Of a stretch of DNA of 51,717 nucleotides, positions 8,539 through 15,616 are shown in pieces. Positions within the stretch are counted from its first letter, which is position 1. Every line of letters begins with the position of its first letter. The DNA is taken from positions 1-51,717 of IMG/VR virus record IMGVR_UViG_3300049846_001789; one strand, 5' to 3'. Position numbers and translations under genes: made by a program. The stretch comes from a virus. The notes under the pieces were generated by a model, which did no database searches, was not told the origin of the DNA, and saw nothing but the letters and a program-made list of their open reading frames with translations.

Positions 8539-9375
8539 TCAGAACAGGGGGTGGATCTGTGATGTATCGACAGGCAATCTATAGATGATGTGCCCGTGGT
8601 CCAAGGCTTGGGCTGAGACTACTTGGTGTACATCTTGTAGACGAATCTGTGTCTGCGTACCTTGATCGACGCGCCAGCGCGTATTGTCTTTCAAGAAGAC
8701 GATGATGTCGTCTGCCTCTAGGCTGGGGTAGTCGGGCATCCAGAACTTCACGTCGTTAGAGTCCGACTTGGCCTCTGGCGTAATCGCGCTGGCGTTCGAC
8801 GAAACGTTTCGACGCGCGTACGTCGCGAAAGGCGTCCAGTAGCCGTCTACGAGCCCTGTACCCCAGCAGCGTTTGCACGAAGACCGCACGATCTCGCGCG
8901 TCTTTTTGTCCACGCAATCGCATCGCGTACCCCAGTGCTTTCGCTTGAGCACGATGCACCGCGTGCCGTTGAACTTCAGCGTCAGTCTGAAATCGCGTAC
9001 TGACTTTCGCCAGTACTGATTCATCTTGCGGTCGTTTAGCGCGCCTTCGAAGTTGGGTCCGTTGGTGTCGATGACTTGGGCTTTGGCACCGGATGGCGAC
9101 GTCGCTACGAGCTTGTAGGCGTACTCTCGAAATTGGTTCAGCTGGTTGGGCCGAAGTACGTCTTCAGTTGTAAGCGCTTCAGGTACCTCGAAGCGATCAA
9201 TGAAGGCGTATTGATTTTGCAAGTTGGTCGCGATGACATCCCAAGGGCCTTCTCTGCCGCCTGATCGATAAAGATCAAAGACGTAAGCCCCGCTCTCATT
9301 TGCGTTCGTGAGGGTCCATTGGATGAAGAACCCATCTGGATACAACGGAGCGATATTGAGAAGTTGGGCATCCAT
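8539..9375 (-). CDS. Head-tail connector-like protein with FN3-like and zinc-ribbon parts
   Basis: A 278-residue protein. Residues about 1-110 look like a fibronectin type III or Ig-like beta-sandwich (FFIQWTLTNANESGAYVFDLYR, with YAYKLVAT near its end). Residues about 150-180 hold a DnaJ-like four-Cys cluster, C-x-C followed by C-x2-C-x-GTG, expected to bind zinc. The rest is beta-rich. It sits between head proteins and the sheath, and its ATG overlaps the TGA of the upstream gene by one base (TGATG). A neck or connector role is inferred; the domain calls come from sequence pattern alone. Confidence 0.65.
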   Translation of the reverse strand: MDAQLLNIAPLYPDGFFIQWTLTNANESGAYVFDLYRSGGREGPWDVIATNLQNQYAFIDRFEVPEALTTEDVLRPNQLNQFREYAYKLVATSPSGAKAQVIDTNGPNFEGALNDRKMNQYWRKSVRDFRLTLKFNGTRCIVLKRKHWGTRCDCVDKKTREIVRSSCKRCWGTGLVDGYWTPFATYARRNVSSNASAITPEAKSDSNDVKFWMPDYPSLEADDIIVFLKDNTRWRVDQGTQTQIRLQDVHQVVSAQALDHGHIIYRLPVDTSQIHPLF

Positions 9376-10091
9376 CAGGTTACATCCGGAATTTCAGACG
9401 GCGCATGCCCGTCCTCAATGACCTCGTGTCGAGCTCCGCGCGTAGCGTTGTTGAACGCCTGTCGAAGCGCATACGCAGCGGTTTCTTGATTTGGGTGTCT
9501 GTGAACCCGGTTCCAAGCCCGGCTCTCAGGCGGGCGTGGATCGATATGGTCTGTGGTGAACTTGTTGGACGTTGATACGTCTGCGTTAGTCTCGGGTTCG
9601 GAGCCCTGCTTCAACATCGATTCGATGTTTTGGCCGCTGGGCTTCATGTAGGGGGCTAGCACGGTCGCTAGCACGGGGCCCTTCCGGTTCGGGACGCGTT
9701 TGAACTGCGCATACCCGGCCACGCCGCCATCTTTGGCGCGCAGAGGCAGGTGGTACGCGTCCCCCGGAAGGTTCAGGGTGTCGACCGCGTGTTGCACATA
9801 ATCCACATGGCTTCGATGGAAGGGCGTGCGCTCTTCCATGCGGTCATGGGCGTGCCAGGCGCGCTTCACGGCGTGAAAGAGCCGCGCAGCGCCATTTTTC
9901 ACCACGTAAGGGCCACCTTCGGGCATAGGGATAGGTAGCCCGCCGACTGGGTTCTCCACCGCGTCCACGATTGTGGCTGCATCTAGAGCTCCCTCTTCCG
10001 GACGCGAAGGTACCAAGGCGCGCCGATGGGGATTAGCGACGCCCGCCCCTTCAATGACTCGAATTTGTTTGGCGTTGCTCTCGGGGCTCAT
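9375..10091 (-). CDS. Unidentified virion-region protein
   Basis: A 238-residue, hydrophilic protein rich in Pro, His and Arg, without a recognisable domain. It is translationally linked on both sides: its ATG overlaps the upstream stop as ATGA and its stop overlaps the next start as TGATG. The segment KNGAARLFHAVKRAWHAHDRM contains the codons that form an exact dispersed palindrome (9865-9877). Linkage to the head-tail connector genes suggests an accessory head or neck protein. Function unknown. Confidence 0.65.
   Translation of the reverse strand: MSPESNAKQIRVIEGAGVANPHRRALVPSRPEEGALDAATIVDAVENPVGGLPIPMPEGGPYVVKNGAARLFHAVKRAWHAHDRMEERTPFHRSHVDYVQHAVDTLNLPGDAYHLPLRAKDGGVAGYAQFKRVPNRKGPVLATVLAPYMKPSGQNIESMLKQGSEPETNADVSTSNKFTTDHIDPRPPESRAWNRVHRHPNQETAAYALRQAFNNATRGARHEVIEDGHAPSEIPDVT
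9865..9877. promoter_or_regulatory. Dispersed palindrome, exact (centre G)
   Basis: Inside the 238-residue gene; on the minus strand it encodes F-H-A-V-K. The 15-mer context is CTTCACGGCGTGAAA (9864-9878). Confidence 0.85.
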
Positions 10092-10486
10092 GTGGGCATT
10101 GTGAGCGTGTTGCCGGCGTTGAGCTTGTCTTCAGAGCCGCGTTGCGCCGCAGCGCCGGAGTTGTCCAGAAACGAAGGCTTGTAATCACCGGGTGAAGGCA
10201 CATTGGGCGCCTTCATTGGCCCAGCAGGCTTCAACCCAGGCAGCTTCGGTACGGTGGAAGTGGGTTTGGCGCCCAAGGTCATTGAGGCCGCCGCAGCAAT
10301 TTTGCCCAGCTCTTGGACTACATGCTGGGCGCTATTGGCGACCTTTTCAGGCAGCTTTTTGCCACGGGACGCGTCGTCCCATTCCTTGACCATGGCGGGT
10401 GTGATTCCGGCCTTGGCTGCACCAGGGGAGTGGAAGAACCGGCGCTGAGCGTCTGATACGTAGGGCACGCAGATAGGATACGTCAA
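10088..10486 (-). CDS. Small head-region protein
   Basis: A 132-residue protein. Its N-terminal part (SDAQRRFFHSPGAAKAGITP, then VKEWDDASRGKKLPEKV) resembles a short helical motif seen in many phage structural proteins. A Pro-rich, probably disordered tail follows. The longest frame starts with TTG at 10486, and a GTG at 10468 is an equally reasonable start; neither has a Shine-Dalgarno sequence. The gene begins just downstream (minus direction) of the strong terminator that ends the major capsid gene, so it probably depends on read-through or on a promoter I could not identify. Its stop overlaps the next start (ATGA). Confidence 0.6.
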   Translation of the reverse strand: MTYPICVPYVSDAQRRFFHSPGAAKAGITPAMVKEWDDASRGKKLPEKVANSAQHVVQELGKIAAAASMTLGAKPTSTVPKLPGLKPAGPMKAPNVPSPGDYKPSFLDNSGAAAQRGSEDKLNAGNTLTMPT

Positions 10487-10492
10487 AAAGCC

Positions 10493-10528
10493 AAACGGCC
10501 CGCCTGAAGTGAATCAGGCGGGCCGTTT
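10493..10528 (-). terminator. Intrinsic terminator after the major capsid gene
   Basis: Perfect 15-bp stem: 10493-10507 (AAACGGCCCGCCTGA) pairs with 10514-10528 around a six-base loop. On the minus strand the stem is followed by GGCTTTTTGAC, a U-rich exit tract. It lies between the capsid stop (10555) and the next start (10486) and should shut off most transcription coming from the capsid gene. Confidence 0.85.
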
Positions 10529-10554
10529 AGTGTTCCACTAGGGAACGTCCGCGA

Positions 10555-11475
10555 TCAATCGCGGGCCGGGAACACGATCTGCTGCATCGAGAGGCGGTTA
10601 CCGATGCCGATACCGGGGGCCTCGTAGGTGTAGAACTCGATGATGTCGGCTTCCTGCTTGATGAACAGAGTAGCGTCCTGAAGCAGGAAGAAGTTGCCGA
10701 GGAAGTTCTGCGGCGAGTACACCCAGCACTCACGCGGATCGTAGATGTCGGACTTGACCGTCGACACCACCGGAACGCCCCAGAGGTTCTCTTCGGCCTC
10801 GATGCCTTCCTTGTAGTGCTTCTCCGCGATCGAGTTACCGACGGCGGTCGCTGGGAGGTCAATGGCCTCCATGAACAGCGACTTGGTCATCAGCATCTTG
10901 CCGATCGGGCGACGGCGATCAAGCAGCGACTGGAACGCGCGCTTGAAGGCCGAGCTGCTGAACGCCGACGCGACGGTGCGTTGCGCGCCAGGGTTCAGGC
11001 CGACGAGGACCATGCACTGACGGCGCCAGTACTTGTCTTCCTGGTCCGCCATGTCCTTGACGAAGTTGTCCGCCAAGAGCTTGCGGATGTCGTTCTGGTA
11101 CGTCATCAGCTGGAACTTGGACTTGGTGGCCTTCGGCGAGAGGATCTTGCCGAAGTACACCGAGTAGCGCGGCCCACGGAACCAGTACGCCGTGGGGGTT
11201 CCCTGGAACTCGACGAAGGTAGCCACCGACTGGGGCTCCTTCTCGACGATCTTCCGGGGCTCATCGGTACGGTCATCGCGATCAATCTGATCGTCCGACA
11301 GCCCAACTGGCGGGAGGATCTCACGTACGCCGCTGGCCTGACGTACGATTTCACGGATGAAGCTTGTGCCCTCATCCTGCGCTTCCTTGGTCCTGCCGCC
11401 CTCGATGGCGTTCAGGAACGACTGGTTCAGGTAGCGCGCGCTGACCTGAGTGGTCTCCGTTGCGTAGCCGCTCAT
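10555..11475 (-). CDS. Major capsid protein (HK97-type, probable)
   Basis: A 306-residue protein that I take to be the shell-forming major capsid protein. The C-terminal half has the look of an HK97-fold P-domain and E-loop (WGVPVVSTVKSDIYDP, then FLLQDATLFIKQEADIIEFY and a beta-rich end). Context agrees: a decoration-like gene lies just upstream, a strong terminator downstream, and codon use is strongly GC3-rich as in highly expressed genes. The 306-residue length is within the range for processed HK97-type capsids. The ATG at 11475 has AGGAG about 11 bases upstream, and a CCTACCGT box lies at 11502-11509. No N-terminal scaffold-like delta domain is obvious, so scaffold functions may be in the neighbouring coiled-coil genes. 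Confidence 0.8.
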   Translation of the reverse strand: MSGYATETTQVSARYLNQSFLNAIEGGRTKEAQDEGTSFIREIVRQASGVREILPPVGLSDDQIDRDDRTDEPRKIVEKEPQSVATFVEFQGTPTAYWFRGPRYSVYFGKILSPKATKSKFQLMTYQNDIRKLLADNFVKDMADQEDKYWRRQCMVLVGLNPGAQRTVASAFSSSAFKRAFQSLLDRRRPIGKMLMTKSLFMEAIDLPATAVGNSIAEKHYKEGIEAEENLWGVPVVSTVKSDIYDPRECWVYSPQNFLGNFFLLQDATLFIKQEADIIEFYTYEAPGIGIGNRLSMQQIVFPARD

Positions 11476-11501
11476 TTTCGTTTTGCTCCTGTTGTAGCTT
11501 T

Positions 11502-11509
11502 ACGGTAGG
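11502..11509 (-). promoter_or_regulatory. Candidate promoter box upstream of major capsid gene (CCTACCGT)
   Basis: CCTACCGT on the minus strand, 26 bases before the capsid ATG and upstream of its AGGAG site. Same CCTAYNNT pattern as five other structural gene leaders. Confidence 0.35.
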
Positions 11510-11527
11510 GCCTTTTGAGAGAGCGGC

Positions 11528-12049
11528 TCAGTAGCGAGCGCCCGCGCTCTGCGGCATGAAGACGTCTAGCACGCCGTTGACGACGCCACGCGGGCCGACG
11601 TAGCCAACAATCTGCTTGTTGTCCGCCAAGACCTTGACATCAAGTGAACCGCCGTTGGCGATCAGCGGTAGGCCGGGGGTGTAGCTCGACGCGACATTGA
11701 ACTTCTCGGTGTCGAACCGCGCGCCGCCGTGGAAGCAATTGACCTGGCCCACCATCGAGCCCGAGAAGTCATCGTCGCCCGAGAAGACGACCCACATCAT
11801 GATGGAGTGCGCCGCGCTCAGGTCAGGGGACGTAGCGAGCGCCACATCGCCACTCGCCGACATGGCGACAATGTGGCCGGGCTCGATAGTACCAGGGGTC
11901 GGAGTGCCGTTGACGTCCGGAACGCCGGGTCCCGAACCCGCGATCAGGGCGTTGGCGACTTCGACCGGCTGGAACGACTCGTAGATGCCAGCCTTGGCGC
12001 CATTGATCGGGTCGCGGCCGGTCACATTGAACTTCTGGCTCAGCTTCAT
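11528..12049 (-). CDS. Capsid decoration-like protein
   Basis: A 173-residue protein encoded directly upstream of the major capsid gene, the usual place for head decoration or stabilising proteins. It is beta-rich and contains PGTIEPGHIVAMSASGDVALA, followed by a glycine-rich core. The pattern resembles small beta-tulip capsid cement proteins, but this is not a firm match. Codon use is GC3-rich like that of the capsid gene, suggesting high expression. ATG at 12049 follows GAGGAATCCC, and a CCTACTAT box lies 18 bases upstream. Alternative: another abundant structural protein. Confidence 0.7.
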   Translation of the reverse strand: MKLSQKFNVTGRDPINGAKAGIYESFQPVEVANALIAGSGPGVPDVNGTPTPGTIEPGHIVAMSASGDVALATSPDLSAAHSIMMWVVFSGDDDFSGSMVGQVNCFHGGARFDTEKFNVASSYTPGLPLIANGGSLDVKVLADNKQIVGYVGPRGVVNGVLDVFMPQSAGARY

Positions 12050-12067
12050 GGGATTCCTCTGCTCCGT

Positions 12068-12075
12068 ATAGTAGG
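12068..12075 (-). promoter_or_regulatory. Candidate promoter box upstream of decoration-like gene (CCTACTAT)
   Basis: CCTACTAT on the minus strand, 18 bases before the ATG at 12049. TACTAT is close to a bacterial -10 hexamer. No -35 element is evident. Confidence 0.35.
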
Positions 12076-12084
12076 GCGTGAACC

Positions 12085-12453
12085 TCAGCGCACATTGAGC
12101 GCGAGGATGTTTTGCGCGAACCTGTCTTCAGCGGCCTTGATAGCTGCCGCCTTTGACTTTGGGCTCTCGTCGTCAGGAGAGTGCGTGTCAGTAGCTTCGC
12201 CCAGCGGCTCAGGCCGCTGCGTGCGATTTTCAGACATCTTGGTGAGAACATCACGCAAAACGTCGTCGGCTTGTACGCGAGCGATTAGCTCGTCGTTGGG
12301 GGCTTCACCCGTCAGCTCGCGGTAGTTCTCGGCGAACTTTTGGATGGCATTGTCGGATGTATCAGCAGTGAGTTCTGCTTCTACAACAGGCATGGCCTCC
12401 CGCTCATCAGCGAGAGCGTCGAGAACCGCCGCGATCTTTTCTTTGAGGCTCAT
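12085..12453 (-). CDS. Small acidic helical head-region protein
   Basis: A 122-residue protein from ATG 12453 (SLKEKIAAVLDALADEREAM), chosen because AGGGAGTGAC precedes it and it starts two bases past the upstream stop. A longer frame to 12543 would overlap the neighbour and has no ribosome site. It is acidic, Ala/Glu-rich and predicted to be helical throughout. Placed just before the decoration and capsid genes, it could be a scaffold-like or internal head protein. No family recognised. Confidence 0.65.
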   Translation of the reverse strand: MSLKEKIAAVLDALADEREAMPVVEAELTADTSDNAIQKFAENYRELTGEAPNDELIARVQADDVLRDVLTKMSENRTQRPEPLGEATDTHSPDDESPKSKAAAIKAAEDRFAQNILALNVR

Positions 12454-12454
12454 G

Positions 12455-12859
12455 TCACTCCCTGACCAGTTCGCGAAGAAGCATAAGGCCACGGCTCGCG
12501 CGCAGTACGTGAGCGCCCTTGGCCAACAGCCGCTCATTGTCACGCACGCTGTCTACTCGAAGATGATTAGCGAGCTTGCGCAGGTTGGCGCCACGGGGGT
12601 CGTTACCCTCGGGCCGCAGCTCGGGCAGAGGGAGAGGGCCGATCTCGTTGTTAACCATGGCCGTTTTCACGACGTGAAGGACGGCGTAGGTGAGCTGAGG
12701 TTCGGGGGCGGTGCGCAGAGCAGCCGCCAGCTTTTTCAGCGGATTTTGAGGATCCGCGTGGGAGGCTGCTGTCTTGGCTGGAGCCGTAGGCGCAGCTGTA
12801 CCGTTGACCTCGTGCAAGAGGCGCTCAACGGTTTCCGCAATCGAAGGTGTTTTCGCCAT
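12455..12859 (-). CDS. Small helical virion-region protein
   Basis: A 134-residue protein beginning AKTPSIAETVERLLHEVNG. Ala/Leu-rich helices with a Pro/Ala linker; no recognised domain. Its ATG (12857-12859) overlaps the stop of the upstream 62-residue gene by one base, so the two are co-translated. The segment LTYAVLHVVKTAMVN contains the codons forming an exact dispersed palindrome (12666-12678). Confidence 0.65.
   Translation of the reverse strand: MAKTPSIAETVERLLHEVNGTAAPTAPAKTAASHADPQNPLKKLAAALRTAPEPQLTYAVLHVVKTAMVNNEIGPLPLPELRPEGNDPRGANLRKLANHLRVDSVRDNERLLAKGAHVLRASRGLMLLRELVRE
12666..12678. promoter_or_regulatory. Dispersed palindrome, exact (centre A)
   Basis: Inside the 134-residue gene; the minus-strand codons give L-H-V-V-K. 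Context TTTCACGACGTGAAG (12665-12679). Confidence 0.85.
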
Positions 12860-13047
12860 CAGCGCACCGAAGAGTGAAGGAACAAGGCCTTGTCGATGGC
12901 GGCAAGATCCGCTGCCGTCTTGACGCCGCTTTTCTGAGCTTCGAAGCGGTCCATGACCGCATCACGTAGAGGCGTAGCGAGGCGTTGATGGGCCTCCTTT
13001 CGCATCCGCGTGAACAAGGTCATCAGGTCGGCAGTGGTGGGAACCAT
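12859..13047 (-). CDS. Very small helical protein
   Basis: A 62-residue protein beginning VPTTADLMTLFTRMRKEAHQRL. Charged and entirely helix-favouring, without cysteine. Support for it being real comes from its fit between neighbours: two bases separate its start from the upstream stop, and a TGATG overlap joins it to the next gene. Role unknown; it may be a head assembly or internal virion peptide. Confidence 0.55.
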   Translation of the reverse strand: MVPTTADLMTLFTRMRKEAHQRLATPLRDAVMDRFEAQKSGVKTAADLAAIDKALFLHSSVR

Positions 13048-13049
13048 GA

Positions 13050-13619
13050 TCAGCCCCCGAGCACTTCCAGAACGGTCTGGTAGCCCGTCGCGTAGTGCTC
13101 CATGGCGGTCTTGTGGATGCCACGCACAGTAGCTTCAGCGGTCTGCTGCCAGACCTCCGCAGCCTGCTTCTCGGTCAGGTACTCGTCCTGAGGCGCCACG
13201 CCGACCATGGACGCGAGCTTCATCACGGTCCCTTGGGGGTCAGCGCGAAGCTCCGAGATGAGCTGGAGCTCACCATCGGTGATTCCCATGCTGGCGGTCT
13301 TCTCTTGCGCCAGCTGAGCAGCAGCCTGCTCGTAGGACGCGAGCTGCCGAACGTACGCGTCAGCCATCGCAGCGCCCAGCTTTTGGACGTGAGCGACCTC
13401 GCTGGCGTGTTGAGACTCGACGACAGCGGCCGCCATCTTTTCGAGGTCAGCCGTGGGCGACGCCACTTCCGCCGCCACCTTGGTGGTTTCCGCCTTCGCT
13501 AGCGCCTCATTGATCGCCTCACCGACGGCCGAAGCCTTGGCGGGAGCAGCCGCCTGCGCCGAGGCGGTCTTTGCCATGGGGCTGTTCTGGGCGTTGTTGA
13601 TCAGGGACTTGAGCTTCAT
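13050..13619 (-). CDS. Ala/Lys-rich coiled-coil protein, possible scaffold
   Basis: A 189-residue protein from ATG 13619 (KLKSLINNAQNSPMAKTAS), preceded by GAGGAATCC. The longer frame back to 13670 would intrude on the protease gene and is rejected. The protein is strongly Ala/Glu/Lys/Gln-rich, with long helices and no hydrophobic core strands, as expected of a scaffold or internal head protein. It lies between the putative protease and the capsid genes, where scaffolds are often encoded. A CCTACCCT box precedes it at 13635-13642. Confidence 0.65.
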   Translation of the reverse strand: MKLKSLINNAQNSPMAKTASAQAAAPAKASAVGEAINEALAKAETTKVAAEVASPTADLEKMAAAVVESQHASEVAHVQKLGAAMADAYVRQLASYEQAAAQLAQEKTASMGITDGELQLISELRADPQGTVMKLASMVGVAPQDEYLTEKQAAEVWQQTAEATVRGIHKTAMEHYATGYQTVLEVLGG

Positions 13620-13634
13620 GGATTCCTCGTCAGT

Positions 13635-13642
13635 AGGGTAGG
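13635..13642 (-). promoter_or_regulatory. Candidate promoter box upstream of scaffold-like gene (CCTACCCT)
   Basis: CCTACCCT on the minus strand, 15 bases before the ATG at 13619. It overlaps the end of the upstream protease gene frame (stop near 13651). Confidence 0.3.
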
Positions 13643-13650
13643 GCGTCGGG

Positions 13651-15594
13651 TTACGACAACAGTAGTGCACCGACGCGCTCGCTCAACGCGTCGAGATCGA
13701 TTTGCGGAGGCTGTAGAGGATCAGAATCGTATTCGATTCCACGCGCGAGCGCAGCTGCTTTTTCTGTATCAGGTTCTGCGCTTACGAGGAATCGGCTGAT
13801 AGCTGCTTTTGGAGCGTACGCAGCGACCTTTTGCCGAATAGCCAGCAATGGATCTGCTTGATCACCGACCCTCTCGATGACGTCGAACGCGACCTTGTCC
13901 AGGTAGGTTGGGAGGGTGAGCGCCGAAACCTTCGCGAACTCGGTGCTCCCTGGAACCAGAATACCCTGGTCAGTCAGGTACTCAGGATTTCGGAAAGGAC
14001 GCGCTAGCGCCTGACCACCTTCGTAGGTCTTCAATCCTGCCGCAATGGCCACTGGGGCCTTGATCCACCAAGGCACCTTTGGATTCAGAAGCTTGTGAAG
14101 ACCCGCCATGTATCCGGCAGACAGGATCCCCGCGCCGAATAGCTTGTGCTTCATGTTCGCGTGATGGGCCGCGCGCGCTGCGCCGCGAGTGGTCTGATAG
14201 ACGTGCCCGGTGACCGGGTCGGTCATAGTCAGCAGGTCGGTCCTGCCGGGCTCACTCGCGCGATACAGCGCTCCGGGGCCTACTGAGAGCGTGGGCAAAA
14301 CGGACGATGGCTCGTACAAAGAGTCACGTACGTAGTCCGTGAGTCCTGCGTGCTTTTCGACCCAGGCTTGCACCAGCGGGAAAAGCGCTGGATTTACATG
14401 TCGATCGTGCAGCTCGATCAAGCTGCTGGTTTTTTCCCGAATTGAGGGGTCATAGCAGCACAGCGCGTCAAAGACCGGCTGCATGGCTACCACGCGGTCC
14501 ACCAGCCAATCGGGGCTGGTCATTCCTGCGCGCTTTAGAAATAGCCTCGTAACGTCGCCCGCAGATAGCGCCGCATTCTTGGCGGCGAACGTCGACGCGA
14601 TCACGGACAATGGGTATTGGGAGAGCTTGTCTAGCTCTTCATCCTTGGCAGGCTTGCGATTCTTCGCATTTTGCCGCGCCACGTTCTTGTATTTTTGGAT
14701 GTCCTTGTTCACGCGCTCAGCGCTCACACGCCCGAGCAGTTGCTTTCGGATATCGCTGAGCTTGCGCTCGTCCGCGATCTTTTGCTCGTAGGCCTCAGCT
14801 ACTTCGCCGGCCTCGGCGCTATAGCCTTCCCACGCAGGGCCGCTATTGGCGACCTTCTTCAGCATGAACCCGGTGGGATCAGCAGGCCGGTACACGAAGC
14901 TGATGTCAAAAAAGCGCGGCGACGGGTTGTGCACGCAGACCTTTTCGCCGCTCGCGAGCACTTGCCGCATTTTCATACGCGCGTGCTCGCAATAGTCCTT
15001 ACGCGTAGGCGCGCGGTGCCCGCAAATCGAGCAAACATCCCACGGGACCTTGCAGCCCATCGATACCGCGAGGGACTCATGGTCCGCGATACGCTTTACC
15101 AACTCCGGGTCGCGGTCGTTTACGATTTCAAGCAGCAGCTCTACTCGCTGCATGCGTACGTTCCAGACGGCTTTCAGCACTGACCCCAGCGACTTCGTTG
15201 GGTCATTGTTGCGGTGGTGCTTGAAGATGCCCCCGTGCTTTTCGAATGTCTTGTAGTGGTTGGGTAGCGTCTCGGCCTCAGTAATCCAGGCCGCAGCCTC
15301 CAAACACTCTTTGTGACCGCACGAGGCTTTCTTACCTACGTTGACAGCCCGCGCCGGGAACGAGTCGCCATTGCGATTATCGTCGTACGTCTCGTACGCC
15401 CCCATTGCGTTTACTAGCACGATGGAGTGCCCCTGTTTGGGCGTTACGGTCGTAAGGTACGCGTACGCATCCGAGGAGCTATCGAAAGCCCGCTTTTCCA
15501 ATAGACGCCCACCCCGTCCATTGCTCGTAAGCACGAGTTGAACGGTGGGTTCCCCGGTCGGGAAGCGGTCTTCGAGTTGGAAGATCTTACGCAC
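13651..15594 (-). CDS. Putative head maturation protease / structural protein
   Basis: A 647-residue protein. Residues about 55-205 look like a phage head maturation protease core: hydrophobic strand, DDNRNGDSFP (71-80), a His-rich segment EKHGGIFKHHRNNDP (118-132), strands LGSVLKAVWN and RVELLLEI, and HESLAVSMGCKVPW with a candidate Ser nucleophile. Next comes a zinc-knuckle-like CSICGH...CEH. The remaining 430 residues are helical with Gly/Ala-rich stretches and may stay with the virion. Start is GTG at 15594 with a weak ribosome site. It lies upstream of the scaffold-like and capsid genes, which fits processing of head proteins. Catalytic residues are inferred, not proven; it could be a purely structural relative. 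Confidence 0.6.
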   Translation of the reverse strand: MRKIFQLEDRFPTGEPTVQLVLTSNGRGGRLLEKRAFDSSSDAYAYLTTVTPKQGHSIVLVNAMGAYETYDDNRNGDSFPARAVNVGKKASCGHKECLEAAAWITEAETLPNHYKTFEKHGGIFKHHRNNDPTKSLGSVLKAVWNVRMQRVELLLEIVNDRDPELVKRIADHESLAVSMGCKVPWDVCSICGHRAPTRKDYCEHARMKMRQVLASGEKVCVHNPSPRFFDISFVYRPADPTGFMLKKVANSGPAWEGYSAEAGEVAEAYEQKIADERKLSDIRKQLLGRVSAERVNKDIQKYKNVARQNAKNRKPAKDEELDKLSQYPLSVIASTFAAKNAALSAGDVTRLFLKRAGMTSPDWLVDRVVAMQPVFDALCCYDPSIREKTSSLIELHDRHVNPALFPLVQAWVEKHAGLTDYVRDSLYEPSSVLPTLSVGPGALYRASEPGRTDLLTMTDPVTGHVYQTTRGAARAAHHANMKHKLFGAGILSAGYMAGLHKLLNPKVPWWIKAPVAIAAGLKTYEGGQALARPFRNPEYLTDQGILVPGSTEFAKVSALTLPTYLDKVAFDVIERVGDQADPLLAIRQKVAAYAPKAAISRFLVSAEPDTEKAAALARGIEYDSDPLQPPQIDLDALSERVGALLLS

Positions 15595-15616
15595 GGCTGA
15601 AGTCTAAGCCCTATGC

